A DNA stretch of 64,000 bases, taken from an uncultured Myxococcales bacterium (GTDB taxonomy: Bacteria > Myxococcota_A > Bradymonadia > UBA7976 > VGTA01). Shown piece after piece: positions 1-9,538 of this stretch; within the stretch, counting starts at the first letter, position 1, and each line of letters opens with the position of its first letter. Made by a program: the position numbers and the translations under genes. The notes under the pieces were generated by a model. The model did no database searches and had not been told where the DNA came from. It was given only the letters and a program-made list of their open reading frames with translations. The DNA lies in contig CAKZRU010000077.1 in NCBI GenBank assembly GCA_937146725.1, forward strand, positions 60,882-124,881, read 5' to 3'.

Positions 1-3000
1 AAGCAATCGTTTCATTACCACAATGGTCTGTGGCCGTGACATTCACAGTTTTTTGACAAGCATTTTCTACAAATTGTACATTCATACTTGGTGTTGTGTC
101 CAAAGCATCCACAACACTTGGTTCAGGACTTGGCGCTTGGTTTGGACCATAGCAGGCACCTTCAATAAGAGCGTTATTAAAACTCACCACAGGCGCTACA
201 CGGTCAAAGGTGATTAGGCCACCAGGTGTAACCACTGTACGGGCGCCAAGGAAGTCACCAATTTCAACTTCTACCTTGTGAATACCATCGGAGAGACCGG
301 TGACATCAACAGACATGGTGCCTTCAAGATAGTTACCGTTTGGATCGGCCGCAAAGTTTTCTCGATATGCCTCTACATCATCAATAAAGACCTTCATACG
401 GACTGTACCACCATCAGGATCACGATAACGCATTCTGATATCAAAACTATTTTGAGAAGTGAGACAATCCTCTGCTCTTGGCGACAAAATTTCACCGGTA
501 GGCGGAGGATTTGGTCTTACGGTGACTTCTTGTACCGCTGGGGTAGAACAGGCCCCTTTACTGTCACAAACAATCACACGAACAAGCTTAGTTAAACCGA
601 CTTCCCAAGTTGGATCAGTAAAGTTTTGGATAAGATCACCGGTATAGTCGCTACCATTTCGGAAGCCAGCACCATTGGTATCATCATTGCCGTACAGGCC
701 ATCACCATCGGTGTCCCACTTATAGGTCACAATGGTGTCACAGGGTTGATCTGGGTCATAGGATGCACGAGCATCAAGATTAATGGGCGTCATTTGATTA
801 GCGTTAATTGGGCCAGTGGCATATGGACCACCTGCATGAGCAACCGGCGTAACATTGTTATCTTGGTTGATCTCAAATGTGGTCGTATCACTGCTTGTTC
901 GGCCCGATTCATCAGTAATTGTTAGAGTCGCTTGAACAGTCGCTCCCCCCAAACCAACTCGGTAAATAGTGAGCGCATCCGTTGAGTCGGTTTCGTTATC
1001 TTGGTCAAAATCCCAAGCATAGCTTACAATTCGGAAGCCCTTATCCAAAGGTCCATCGGTTGTACTTGCTAAACCGTTAAAGCTTACATCAGTATCACAG
1101 GCTGCGCGTGGTGGTTCGGCAGAAGCGATCGCTTGTGGTCCATTATAAACACGCACTTCACCACGGCTTTCCTGACTTGCGCCCCATCTGTCGGTTACTC
1201 GAACCCCAATGGCATAGGCACCGAGTGGGTCATTCACGTTAAGAACGGGAGTAAACTGAGCTCGAGTTAAGGTGGGTTGAGCTTGATTAACAAAGCTTCG
1301 TTCAAAGGCATTATTATTATAAAGTCCATCACCATCAAGATCCCATTCATAGCTGACAATGGCATCACCACAGTTTGATTCCGCATCAATACTATTGCTT
1401 GCATCTAGTTGGAATGATTCATCATTGACTGCAATGGCATAAGGGCCACCAACGTTTGCGACCGGAGCACTATTGCCTTGGTCGACTGAAATTGTGACCT
1501 GATCTTCGCTTTGGTTACCGCGGCTGTCTGTGACTCTAAGCTTAATGACTTGTGGACCCTCAAAGGAGAATTGGTTGGCGGTAAAGAGAACTTGAGCTCC
1601 TTCACGATCACCGGCAGTTCCATAATTTCCGTCACCATCAAGATCCCATTCATAACTGACAATACTGATATTGGGGTGCTCGTGATTAGAGTTACTGCCG
1701 TCTAGAGTAAACTGTTCACCGCAAGCGACTTGAGTGCGTGGAATATTAATAGTGGCAATTGGATTAGCAGCGTGAACAACGAGGCGACTCTCGTCTGTGG
1801 CCGAAAGTAGAGTGGTATCTTCAGCCATAAAGAAAATACTGTATTCGCCAACATTATCAATGCCCATATTAGCGAGTTGATCAGGCGTCACTTCGTAAAT
1901 TGCTTCTTGGCCATCGCCATCTTGATCTTCGCTTTCAATCTGCCAATCATCCTGCTGTGCATTTGGCGTTTGATTGACCCACCAACGATAGAAGCGGACC
2001 CAATCACCTTGATTGGGCTCCAAAGTTTGAGCTCCGTTCAGGAATAAAGAGTCTCCAAGTAAGATATGATAGCCAAGTTCTGGCGCATCAGATGGATCGG
2101 CATCGGCTGTGGGTGGTACATTTCCTAAGCCATAAGAAAGTGTTGCTGAATATTCTCCGACTTCTCCTCGATCATCGGTCACTCTTAGGCTCACAACCGG
2201 TGCTGGAATATTGTCCGGAGTTGGGACAGGCTCAAAGAACTTACGAACCGTAATGGTCGGTTGTCCAATAAACTCATCAAAGGCACCATCATTGTTTAAG
2301 TCCCAAGCATAATTAACAACTTGTCCACCGGGTCTTGGTGAGAAGCTTTCTCGTCCATCAAGCTCAACTAAAACTTCACCGGTTTCCTCATTGATTGGCG
2401 CAGGACTTGGGAGTTGATCGAAGGTCGCAATCGGTTCACGGCGATAAAGAGTGAGTGTCATTTCGGCTCTGTGTGTTAAGCCAAGCGTATCTTCAACCTC
2501 AAGAACAATACGGTTACTAGGTAAGCCTGTTCTAGGATCGGCCGGTCCTTGTAAAACCTGCTGAAGTTGATTCCATGAAAGGCTTAGCTGAGGATTATTC
2601 TCAACAAAGGTAGGTGTGCTATTAGGGCCAGGATTAATGAACCATTTGTAGCTTACGATGCTGTCTCCACAATGTACATCTGGCTCGAAACTTGCGCCTG
2701 CATTAATCACCAAATCATCACCAGTGAGATGAATGAGCTCAGTATAAGGCAAGCGGGCTACCGGTGCCTGGTTGCCTTGATTTACATTGATTTGAATCGC
2801 CTGTGCGTCATCACAGAATGGGACATTGTCACAGACTTGTAAGCGAGCTGTATACGTACCAAAGCGGTTATAAGTATACTCAACAACATTGCCTTCACCC
2901 TGTCGCTCAAAACCAGCGACGCCATCCAAATCCCACTTGTATTCAGAGATTTGTCTTTGAGGGAAAGGATGTGAGCTTTCACTTGCATCAAAGCGAACAG

Positions 3001-6000
3001 TCTGCCCACAGCGAGCTAAAGTTGGTGTGGCGCGCCAAGCCGCAATCGGTTCATTGGGGTATACGGTGAGTTCGGTTTGTTCAGAGGCGCTTCGACCAGT
3101 AGAATCGGTCACGCTTAGGGTTAAACCATAGGTATGTCCAAGCGTTAATCCTTCTAAATCTTGACGCGACAAAGTGCCCACTGCTGCATTGAGGTTTTGA
3201 ATACGATTACGTAATCTTTGCGGGACTGGTTGGCCACGTCCATCAATAGTCCATTCTACGGTAAGCTGATCACCGCAGTTAATGTTTAAATCATCAACGC
3301 GACCATTAAGAGTTAAAGTACCTTGACCGGCGCTGATATTTGCATCGGTTAAATAAGGACCACGTGGAGAAGCTGTGGGGGCACTTGGTTGCATAGGCAG
3401 TACACGCACAGTAAAGGTTTTGGTATTAAACTCACCATCTTCATCCACAACTCGGAGAGTCACTGTAAAGGTGCCGGGGGTGTTATAACGATAGCGTAAA
3501 GTCCGCTTGGCTCCATCGAGTGGCTCTCCATTTTCATCTTGGTAAATACGAGGAGTACTCACATTATCCATGGCCCCATCACCATCCCACCAATAGCCAT
3601 CGGTAGCATTCATATCCCATTCATATCGGGCAATCTTTGATTGGGGATTAGGATGGAATGAGGTTTGATGGCGTAGGTTAACCCAACCGGCATCTGGTCC
3701 GGCACAAGCTTGGAGTACCTCTCCAGGAATCACTTCACCATCAGCAACAGGTCTTGGTTTAAACACTGTTGGAGTCAAAGAAAGTGTACCCATGGTAATT
3801 CCAAGATTATAGCCACCATAATGGCAAGCAATTGTGCTTCCGCCACCACAGTCATCCATTCTTCCGAATTCGCTATAGTTCCCTACATTTCTCTCTTGGG
3901 ATCTGAGTAGATAAATGGAGAACTCTCTACCCCAATTATGTCCATTGATTAAGGGCTCTGGTTCTCCCTCGATCACCTCACCACGAGCACGATCATAGAC
4001 TTTAGATGTGGTTCGGTATCCTTTAGCATGTGAATAAATTGCATATAAATTACCACAAGTAGCACCACTGCCCCACTTGTAAGTACTATTGCTATTGTTA
4101 CAAGTATAATTACCTGTGCTCCAAAAACGTCTATTTATATGATAGGAGCCACCTTCTGTACCATTCCACTTATTTGCAGTATAGCTACGAGCTCGATCCA
4201 AAGAACTTCGCATTTGGCCCTTGGTATAACTATTGTGCGGGAAAGGCACTGAGCCATCACCTGAACTAAAGTTTTGGAATCCTAGCCAACGAGCGATAAC
4301 AAAATAACCACCGGTTAAAGTAAGGTTATTGTTGGACCAACCATAATCGGTTCGATAAGATGATGAGCCGTAGCCATCTTGGTTTCTCACGATATTCCAA
4401 CCGGTTTTATACTTGTGGTTATTGTTGACAAATACACCATATTTAAAGCCGGCAACTTCCGCACTTTCAAGACCGATATAACCCCATTGAGCTGTTGAGG
4501 CATCCATGTAAATACAGCCACCGTTTGTGGTGCGACTGTAATACCAACCGCCCTTGCCACAACCACCGGGAATTTGCAGATAACCAAGATAGTCTACTTG
4601 ATCTTGCACAAAACCTTCCCAAAGCTGACCACGAAGAGCACCGGTTTGAATCGGTGTGCCCGAGAGAGCAGGCAATACAGTGGCGAGTGCACCCGTGTTA
4701 AGTCCATGGCTATACGTATAGTTTGAGCCACCATTTACATAAGCACCTTGCCCAGCATAACTTGAGGGCAGACGTGGACATTGAGTACCATTTAAGTCAC
4801 AGGTATTGCTTTCATCATCACCAGTAACGCCTGCACGTCCGGCACTTTGGCCAACTACATAGTTTACCATTCGGGTGACGGTTTCGGAGTAGGGATCTAA
4901 GCGCCAACGAATTAAGTTTGCTTCTTCCCACCCGTTGGGCAAAGTATGACCTTGGGCATCGACTGAGTTAGGTGGATAGGCCGGAAGTCGTCCATTAATG
5001 GTGAAAGCCCAAATTGCCATCGCTGTTGACTGTTGGTAACGGTGGCCGCTTGCCGCCAAATAGCTTTGCATTTGAGCACCACCACCGGCGCGCCCACCTT
5101 GCTTGCGATGCATGTACCAAAGGCCTTCTTGAATACCCACTTGCACCATGACATCCAATTGCTCCTTGCTCCACTGCGTTGGACTTGAGCTTGGTGACCA
5201 AGGATAGACATAAAGTCGCATGACATCATAAGCGACAAAGCCATTACAGGTGTTGGTCGCTTTGATCCCAATAATATGACGGCCTTCCACCGCATCATTA
5301 GGCACTTTGTAGGCTACACCCACATCATATATTGATCCACCACTTGGTGATAAGTTGTTTAAAACAACATCCTGACCATTGGTTTCAAACTCACCATCCT
5401 CATCAGTATCCCAAATCACTTGGTAGTTATTACAACTGACGGTATTGCGAAGCATTGCTTTTAGAGTAATTGGTGCGCCTCGGTACACAGGATATGGAAC
5501 GCCAGGATCAGTCGGTGAATAACCAGCAATCAGTACATTAGGATCGGTTTCTTCGGAATAAATCTCTGGGGGTACGCCTGCATAAACGGTCATAATACCA
5601 AGACCGGTAGCACCTTCATCATCACGCGCTTCAACTCGCGCAAAATAACGACCAGGAGTGTCATACACCGCTTGATAAGTAAGCCCATTACGCCAACCGG
5701 TATCCCAAGTACCGTCTCCATCTACGTCCCAACGCAGTTGATGAGTATCCGCAGTTCCGGGATCATCGATAAAGTTGACCTCAAGCGTACTTGGCACTTG
5801 GGTATCGATGACAAATGGACCACCTGGGATTACAGCAGGAGCAGAATTAGAAATAATTGCTCGAATAATTTTAGAGCTACTTTGCCCTTGAGTATTTGTC
5901 GCGGTTACAATGACTTCATAGGTGCCATTATCAGGAAAGGCATGGTCTTGACAGGCTAGCTCACCTTGAACGCGAGTAATGGAGCTGCTCGTACCGTCTC

Positions 6001-6853
6001 TCCAATTAAAGTTATAGGTTAAGTTGTTTGAAGCATTATCGGTGGCAAGCGCACAAAAAGTTACACTTTGCCCTTCATTACTTGTTACGGTATCAGCTTC
6101 TACCTCACCACCCCGAGAACGTATTTTTAACGGTAGGTTTTCATCGAGAACTAGACGGGTACCATCGGCAAAAAAGTAGGCCCATTCATCCATGGCACCA
6201 CTCATACGTAAATCGATAGTAATTTCCCAATTTTGATCTACAGGTAAGCGGTCAATCGCCCCACCGTCTGTGTTATTGCCATAGCTCCATTTGCCCAAAA
6301 GGTAAGTATTTCGTCCTTGACAACTGCTTGATAAATCAGCGCCTGATTCCCAGTTGCTGTCATTACCCTTAAAGTTGAACTCGCTACAGTTATCATCAGC
6401 TTCAGCGATACGTGTGCCAGAAGGAACGCCTCTGGCTCGCATACGCACTCCACCGCTTGGCTGGCGCTGATCTGCAGGTTGACCCATGTCATCAATGCCA
6501 TGTGTGAAGAAAAGACCTAATTCATCTGTTCTAATATCACGATATAGGAAAACGATAGAACGACGTGCGACTTCGAATCCAGTATGAGAAGATGAGCTAT
6601 AAAAGTCATAAAAGCTGACAGCGGTTTCAGTTCTTTCTACAGCGGGGGCGGAGCGCTTAAAACGGCCTTCTTGCTCAATTTCAAACAAGCGTGTTGCACC
6701 AGCAAAAACAGGGGCAGCTTGCACTTGTGCCATATTACATACTAGTAAACTAAAAACGAGTAGGCTCAAACTGTAGAAGTTCTTTTTATGCGCCCACATT
6801 GCTTTTTGTTTTGAAATACTAACAGAAGAAACTTGCTTTTGATAATAGCCCAT
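1..6853 (-). CDS. Giant secreted PKD-repeat protein with alpha/alpha-toroid-like domain (3' end outside window)
   Basis: The frame is open from an ATG at 6853 to the window edge (about 2284 codons) and lacks its C-terminus. The start follows a strong ribosome site (GGGGAGG, about 7 nt upstream). Residues about 20-47 form a hydrophobic export signal ending near VQA. Residues about 260-480 hold PKD/Ig-like domains; about 560-1010 is a distinct segment rich in Trp, Gly and Tyr with a QW-like motif (STAQWGYIGL, near residue 785), resembling prenyltransferase/squalene-cyclase-type toroid repeats. From about 1030 on there are many PKD domains with the usual YEWDLDGDG-type strand, then Ig-like domains. 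PKD domains are known mainly as extracellular spacers or adhesion modules. No catalytic residues could be assigned. Function is unknown; cell-surface or secreted location is inferred. Opposite-strand open frames here are shadows. Confidence 0.85.
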   Translation of the reverse strand, partial: MGYYQKQVSSVSISKQKAMWAHKKNFYSLSLLVFSLLVCNMAQVQAAPVFAGATRLFEIEQEGRFKRSAPAVERTETAVSFYDFYSSSSHTGFEVARRSIVFLYRDIRTDELGLFFTHGIDDMGQPADQRQPSGGVRMRARGVPSGTRIAEADDNCSEFNFKGNDSNWESGADLSSSCQGRNTYLLGKWSYGNNTDGGAIDRLPVDQNWEITIDLRMSGAMDEWAYFFADGTRLVLDENLPLKIRSRGGEVEADTVTSNEGQSVTFCALATDNASNNLTYNFNWRDGTSSSITRVQGELACQDHAFPDNGTYEVIVTATNTQGQSSSKIIRAIISNSAPAVIPGGPFVIDTQVPSTLEVNFIDDPGTADTHQLRWDVDGDGTWDTGWRNGLTYQAVYDTPGRYFARVEARDDEGATGLGIMTVYAGVPPEIYSEETDPNVLIAGYSPTDPGVPYPVYRGAPITLKAMLRNTVSCNNYQVIWDTDEDGEFETNGQDVVLNNLSPSGGSIYDVGVAYKVPNDAVEGRHIIGIKATNTCNGFVAYDVMRLYVYPWSPSSSPTQWSKEQLDVMVQVGIQEGLWYMHRKQGGRAGGGAQMQSYLAASGHRYQQSTAMAIWAFTINGRLPAYPPNSVDAQGHTLPNGWEEANLIRWRLDPYSETVTRMVNYVVGQSAGRAGVTGDDESNTCDLNGTQCPRLPSSYAGQGAYVNGGSNYTYSHGLNTGALATVLPALSGTPIQTGALRGQLWEGFVQDQVDYLGYLQIPGGCGKGGWYYSRTTNGGCIYMDASTAQWGYIGLESAEVAGFKYGVFVNNNHKYKTGWNIVRNQDGYGSSSYRTDYGWSNNNLTLTGGYFVIARWLGFQNFSSGDGSVPFPHNSYTKGQMRSSLDRARSYTANKWNGTEGGSYHINRRFWSTGNYTCNNSNSTYKWGSGATCGNLYAIYSHAKGYRTTSKVYDRARGEVIEGEPEPLINGHNWGREFSIYLLRSQERNVGNYSEFGRMDDCGGGSTIACHYGGYNLGITMGTLSLTPTVFKPRPVADGEVIPGEVLQACAGPDAGWVNLRHQTSFHPNPQSKIARYEWDMNATDGYWWDGDGAMDNVSTPRIYQDENGEPLDGAKRTLRYRYNTPGTFTVTLRVVDEDGEFNTKTFTVRVLPMQPSAPTASPRGPYLTDANISAGQGTLTLNGRVDDLNINCGDQLTVEWTIDGRGQPVPQRLRNRIQNLNAAVGTLSRQDLEGLTLGHTYGLTLSVTDSTGRSASEQTELTVYPNEPIAAWRATPTLARCGQTVRFDASESSHPFPQRQISEYKWDLDGVAGFERQGEGNVVEYTYNRFGTYTARLQVCDNVPFCDDAQAIQINVNQGNQAPVARLPYTELIHLTGDDLVINAGASFEPDVHCGDSIVSYKWFINPGPNSTPTFVENNPQLSLSWNQLQQVLQGPADPRTGLPSNRIVLEVEDTLGLTHRAEMTLTLYRREPIATFDQLPSPAPINEETGEVLVELDGRESFSPRPGGQVVNYAWDLNNDGAFDEFIGQPTITVRKFFEPVPTPDNIPAPVVSLRVTDDRGEVGEYSATLSYGLGNVPPTADADPSDAPELGYHILLGDSLFLNGAQTLEPNQGDWVRFYRWWVNQTPNAQQDDWQIESEDQDGDGQEAIYEVTPDQLANMGIDNVGEYSIFFMAEDTTLLSATDESRLVVHAANPIATINIPRTQVACGEQFTLDGSNSNHEHPNISIVSYEWDLDGDGNYGTAGDREGAQVLFTANQFSFEGPQVIKLRVTDSRGNQSEDQVTISVDQGNSAPVANVGGPYAIAVNDESFQLDASNSIDAESNCGDAIVSYEWDLDGDGLYNNNAFERSFVNQAQPTLTRAQFTPVLNVNDPLGAYAIGVRVTDRWGASQESRGEVRVYNGPQAIASAEPPRAACDTDVSFNGLASTTDGPLDKGFRIVSYAWDFDQDNETDSTDALTIYRVGLGGATVQATLTITDESGRTSSDTTTFEINQDNNVTPVAHAGGPYATGPINANQMTPINLDARASYDPDQPCDTIVTYKWDTDGDGLYGNDDTNGAGFRNGSDYTGDLIQNFTDPTWEVGLTKLVRVIVCDSKGACSTPAVQEVTVRPNPPPTGEILSPRAEDCLTSQNSFDIRMRYRDPDGGTVRMKVFIDDVEAYRENFAADPNGNYLEGTMSVDVTGLSDGIHKVEVEIGDFLGARTVVTPGGLITFDRVAPVVSFNNALIEGACYGPNQAPSPEPSVVDALDTTPSMNVQFVENACQKTVNVTATDHCGNETIA

Positions 6854-6913
6854 TTGTGATCCTCCCCAAAATCTATGGCAACTGAGATAATTAGGCTCTG
6901 TATACTTTGGGGA

Positions 6914-6927
6914 AAAATGATCATTTT
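6914..6927. promoter_or_regulatory. 14-bp perfect palindrome in divergent promoter region
   Basis: AAAATGATCATTTT is a perfect 14-bp palindrome lying about 60 bp upstream of the PKD gene start and 160 bp upstream of terC, in the only non-coding gap between these divergent genes. It has the form of a dimeric repressor or activator site. The binding protein is unknown and the regulatory role is inferred only from symmetry and position. Confidence 0.35.
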
Positions 6928-7088
6928 GTCAAAGAAGTCTGTACAATTGGCGTGATATTGTGAAAGAAATTTTTAAAGTGTATTGCTTACTGAGATCTGC
7001 ACACAGTAAATAGATCTTCGTAGAGTATTGCGAATAGTAAAAAAACTAAGAGTTTAACAACAAAATTAATCATTAGAGAGATAAGAAT

Positions 7089-7865
7089 ATGTCTGAAATT
7101 ATTGCCAATATTATGACCTTAGCCATGTTAGTCATGCTACAAGCTGTTCTTGGTTTTGACAATCTGCTATATATTTCACTTGAGTCCAAAAAGGCACCAG
7201 CTGATGAGCGAAGTCAAGTTCGTAAATGGGGGATTGGCATCGCCATTGCCCTGCGCATCATATTGTTATTTGTTTTGGTCAAATTGATTAGCTTTTTAAA
7301 AGATCCCATCTTTACGATTCATTCTGCTTGGCTAGAAGCTGAGCTTACCTTGCATAGCATCATTGTTTTAATTGGGGGAGGCTTTATTATTTACACTGCG
7401 ATCAAAGAAATTACGCACATGATTGCTGTTGAAGATTTTGAAGCGGGCCATGAAAGCAATACAGTACCGCACTCTGCCAAAAGCATCATTGGTAAAATCG
7501 TCATTATGAACTTGGTCTTCTCCTTTGATTCTATTTTAAGTGCTATGGCGCTAACCGAATCTATATGGATTATGTCGATCGCCATTGTGATCAGTGGATT
7601 AATGATGATTTGGCTGGCTGATCAAGTCTCGGTGTTTCTGCAAAAAAATAGACTTTATGAAGTCCTTGGCTTATTCATTTTGTTGATTGTGGGTGTGATG
7701 CTTTTAACCGAGGGAGGGCATTTGGGACAGCTGAGTTTCTTTGGACATCATATTGTTCCTATGAGCAAGGCAACCTTTTATTTTGTGATTATTACACTTG
7801 TCCTCATTGACATTGTGCAAGCAAGGTACCAAAAGAAACTATTCAAAGAGCGAACAAGTCACTAA
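7089..7865 (+). CDS. TerC-family integral membrane protein
   Basis: A 258-residue polytopic membrane protein with about seven hydrophobic segments. The first helix carries the family signature GFDNLLYIS, and a second acidic membrane motif FSFDSILSA lies near residue 145; these paired Asp-containing segments are typical of TerC/Alx proteins, which are linked to metal (manganese) export and tellurite resistance. Length fits the short TerC form without CBS domains. An AGAGAG ribosome site precedes the ATG. It is followed after 74 bp by a HEAT-repeat gene on the same strand. Family assignment is firm; the ion transported cannot be told from sequence. Confidence 0.9.
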   Translation: MSEIIANIMTLAMLVMLQAVLGFDNLLYISLESKKAPADERSQVRKWGIGIAIALRIILLFVLVKLISFLKDPIFTIHSAWLEAELTLHSIIVLIGGGFIIYTAIKEITHMIAVEDFEAGHESNTVPHSAKSIIGKIVIMNLVFSFDSILSAMALTESIWIMSIAIVISGLMMIWLADQVSVFLQKNRLYEVLGLFILLIVGVMLLTEGGHLGQLSFFGHHIVPMSKATFYFVIITLVLIDIVQARYQKKLFKERTSH

Positions 7866-7939
7866 GTTCGCTTTTAATCACTTAGATTCTTAATAAAACT
7901 TACCTAAAGCTCGCTAACATTCAATGTAAGGAGAGAAAT

Positions 7940-8692
7940 ATGGGTCTCTTTGATCTATTCTCAAGTAGTCCGGAGAAAAAAATAGAAAAGGCCAAGCAGG
8001 TCATGCTGAATGAGCACCATCAAGCTCAGGTGCGCCAGCAAGCCATTTATGACTTAGCTCAGTTTGACAATGAGTTATCGGCTCAAGCTTTGATCGAGCG
8101 TTTGACTGTAAACTTTAGAGATACGATCAAAAATGAGCAAGAGAGAGGTTGGGTACGAAGTGTTTTAGTAGAGCAATTCAATGAGCGAGCCATTGATCCT
8201 TTGAAAGATTCACTCAAAAACGCTTCCACGGGTTCAAATACTTATAGTGTTTCAGGGATTATCCAAGTCCTTAATGATTTGCTTGATCACGAACCATTGA
8301 CTTTGCTTCTGATTGAAACACTTACCGCCCTTGCCCCGAGCGATCACCGTACAGTTGAGCTAAGACAGCAATTGATTGATGCATTAGATGACCGTGAAGG
8401 TGACATTGTTAATGCTTTACTCCCCTACACTGTGGATCATAGCGATGATATTCGTATCAAGGTGATCAACTTGATCGAAGAAAAACTGAGAGGTGTTGAA
8501 GGCGACCATAGTGCCATTATTCAAGCCTTGATTTCAGCAATGATTGATCCATTTGCAAGTGGCCGTACAGCCCGAGCTGCCGCAAATGCATTAATTCGTA
8601 TGAGTGCAAATCTTGAGCCTTTCTTGGAAGACTTAGAAGATCAAGTCCCAGAAGATTATGTTTTAGAAAAAGGCTTTCTTAGAGCGAAATAG
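7940..8692 (+). CDS. HEAT-repeat protein
   Basis: A 250-residue soluble protein with an AAGGAGAG ribosome site directly before the ATG. After a short N-terminal amphipathic start (GLFDLFSSSPEKKIEKAKQV) it is built of repeated helix pairs with the HEAT pattern, for example the runs around residues 40-75, 115-150 and 155-235, with conserved Asp-Arg/Lys turns. HEAT arrays are protein-interaction scaffolds. Related short HEAT proteins are common in Myxococcota. No enzymatic domain, signal peptide or membrane segment is seen. It could be co-transcribed with terC; a functional link is only inferred from adjacency. Confidence 0.75.
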   Translation: MGLFDLFSSSPEKKIEKAKQVMLNEHHQAQVRQQAIYDLAQFDNELSAQALIERLTVNFRDTIKNEQERGWVRSVLVEQFNERAIDPLKDSLKNASTGSNTYSVSGIIQVLNDLLDHEPLTLLLIETLTALAPSDHRTVELRQQLIDALDDREGDIVNALLPYTVDHSDDIRIKVINLIEEKLRGVEGDHSAIIQALISAMIDPFASGRTARAAANALIRMSANLEPFLEDLEDQVPEDYVLEKGFLRAK

Positions 8693-8720
8693 CGACTGAA
8701 ATATAAATGATAGCAATAGC

Positions 8721-9479
8721 TTAGTTTTTGTCTGTTTGGCTCTTATTTCTTTGACGCTCGTCCTCTAAATGTCTAAGCCAAGCTTGATACTGAAGCCAAA
8801 CAGCCTCTACTTGATCACAGCTCAAGACTTTTTGCTGAATCAAGGTAAAAAGAACAGATTCAAAGCTATTGATCTCATTTTTTTTGCGCTTACCACTGCG
8901 GATTTGACCGTACCTTAACCCGTGGGTCGTTTCATACATGTGATTTAGTTGTTGTTCGATTGAGATAATTTGATTTGGACTCAAACTCAGTCTTGGTCGT
9001 TGTTGTAAGAATGGGCAATGAGCGATTAAGCGCTTACTATGTCCCCAAGTCATGTCTAATAAGATTAAGTCTATGGTCTTTGGAGAGGTCTCTTTGTAAG
9101 AAGTCACTTCTGCTGGGTCTTGATTGGTGTCTTGATTGAAGTTTTCTAACTTAAGTGATTGAGCTTGTGCTGTACTTGGATACAAAAGAGTGGTTGATGA
9201 GTCTAAACCAATAGCTGTTTCTAATTTGCTATTTAAGTTTTGCCACTGTTTAGCTTTAATCAAAGGTTCTGTGTGATGAGAAGGCAGATTCACAACTATT
9301 TTTTTATAGTGCCTGATGAAAAAACCTAAGAAGGTTGAGCTATTTTTATAGTGGTCTCTTTCTTGTTCACTTTGAATGACTAGTAAACGGAACGCTTGAG
9401 GGATTGACTCTAAAGAATGAGTTGGCTTAAAAGCACATAAACAACGTCTTTTAATCCGGTCGCAATCTACACATCTCAT
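8721..9479 (-). CDS. DTW-domain protein, probable tRNA-uridine aminocarboxypropyltransferase
   Basis: A 252-residue protein. The N-terminus has a Cys cluster (CVDC...CLC, residues 3-15) as in DTW proteins, where it probably binds zinc. The signature is LLDMTWGHSKRL near residue 140, matching the DxTW motif, followed by a Ser/Pro-rich turn and a conserved C-terminal ETTHGLRYGQ-type segment. DTW proteins such as TapT use S-adenosylmethionine to add an aminocarboxypropyl group to uridine in tRNA. A low-complexity Thr/Asn/Gln-rich stretch is inserted before the motif (residues about 105-130). It is convergent with the HEAT gene, 28 bp apart. No clear ribosome site is visible, so the start is less certain. 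The exact tRNA target is unknown. Confidence 0.75.
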   Translation of the reverse strand: MRCVDCDRIKRRCLCAFKPTHSLESIPQAFRLLVIQSEQERDHYKNSSTFLGFFIRHYKKIVVNLPSHHTEPLIKAKQWQNLNSKLETAIGLDSSTTLLYPSTAQAQSLKLENFNQDTNQDPAEVTSYKETSPKTIDLILLDMTWGHSKRLIAHCPFLQQRPRLSLSPNQIISIEQQLNHMYETTHGLRYGQIRSGKRKKNEINSFESVLFTLIQQKVLSCDQVEAVWLQYQAWLRHLEDERQRNKSQTDKN

Positions 9480-9538
9480 TGGCGTGTTTACTTAGGCAAC
9501 GATTGATATCGATTGATCATTTAAAAACAAGCATGAGG

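Noticed and set aside
4912..5298. 128-codon minus-strand frame in the giant PKD gene
   Set aside because: Same strand, different frame; the PKD frame is continuous and coherent through it.
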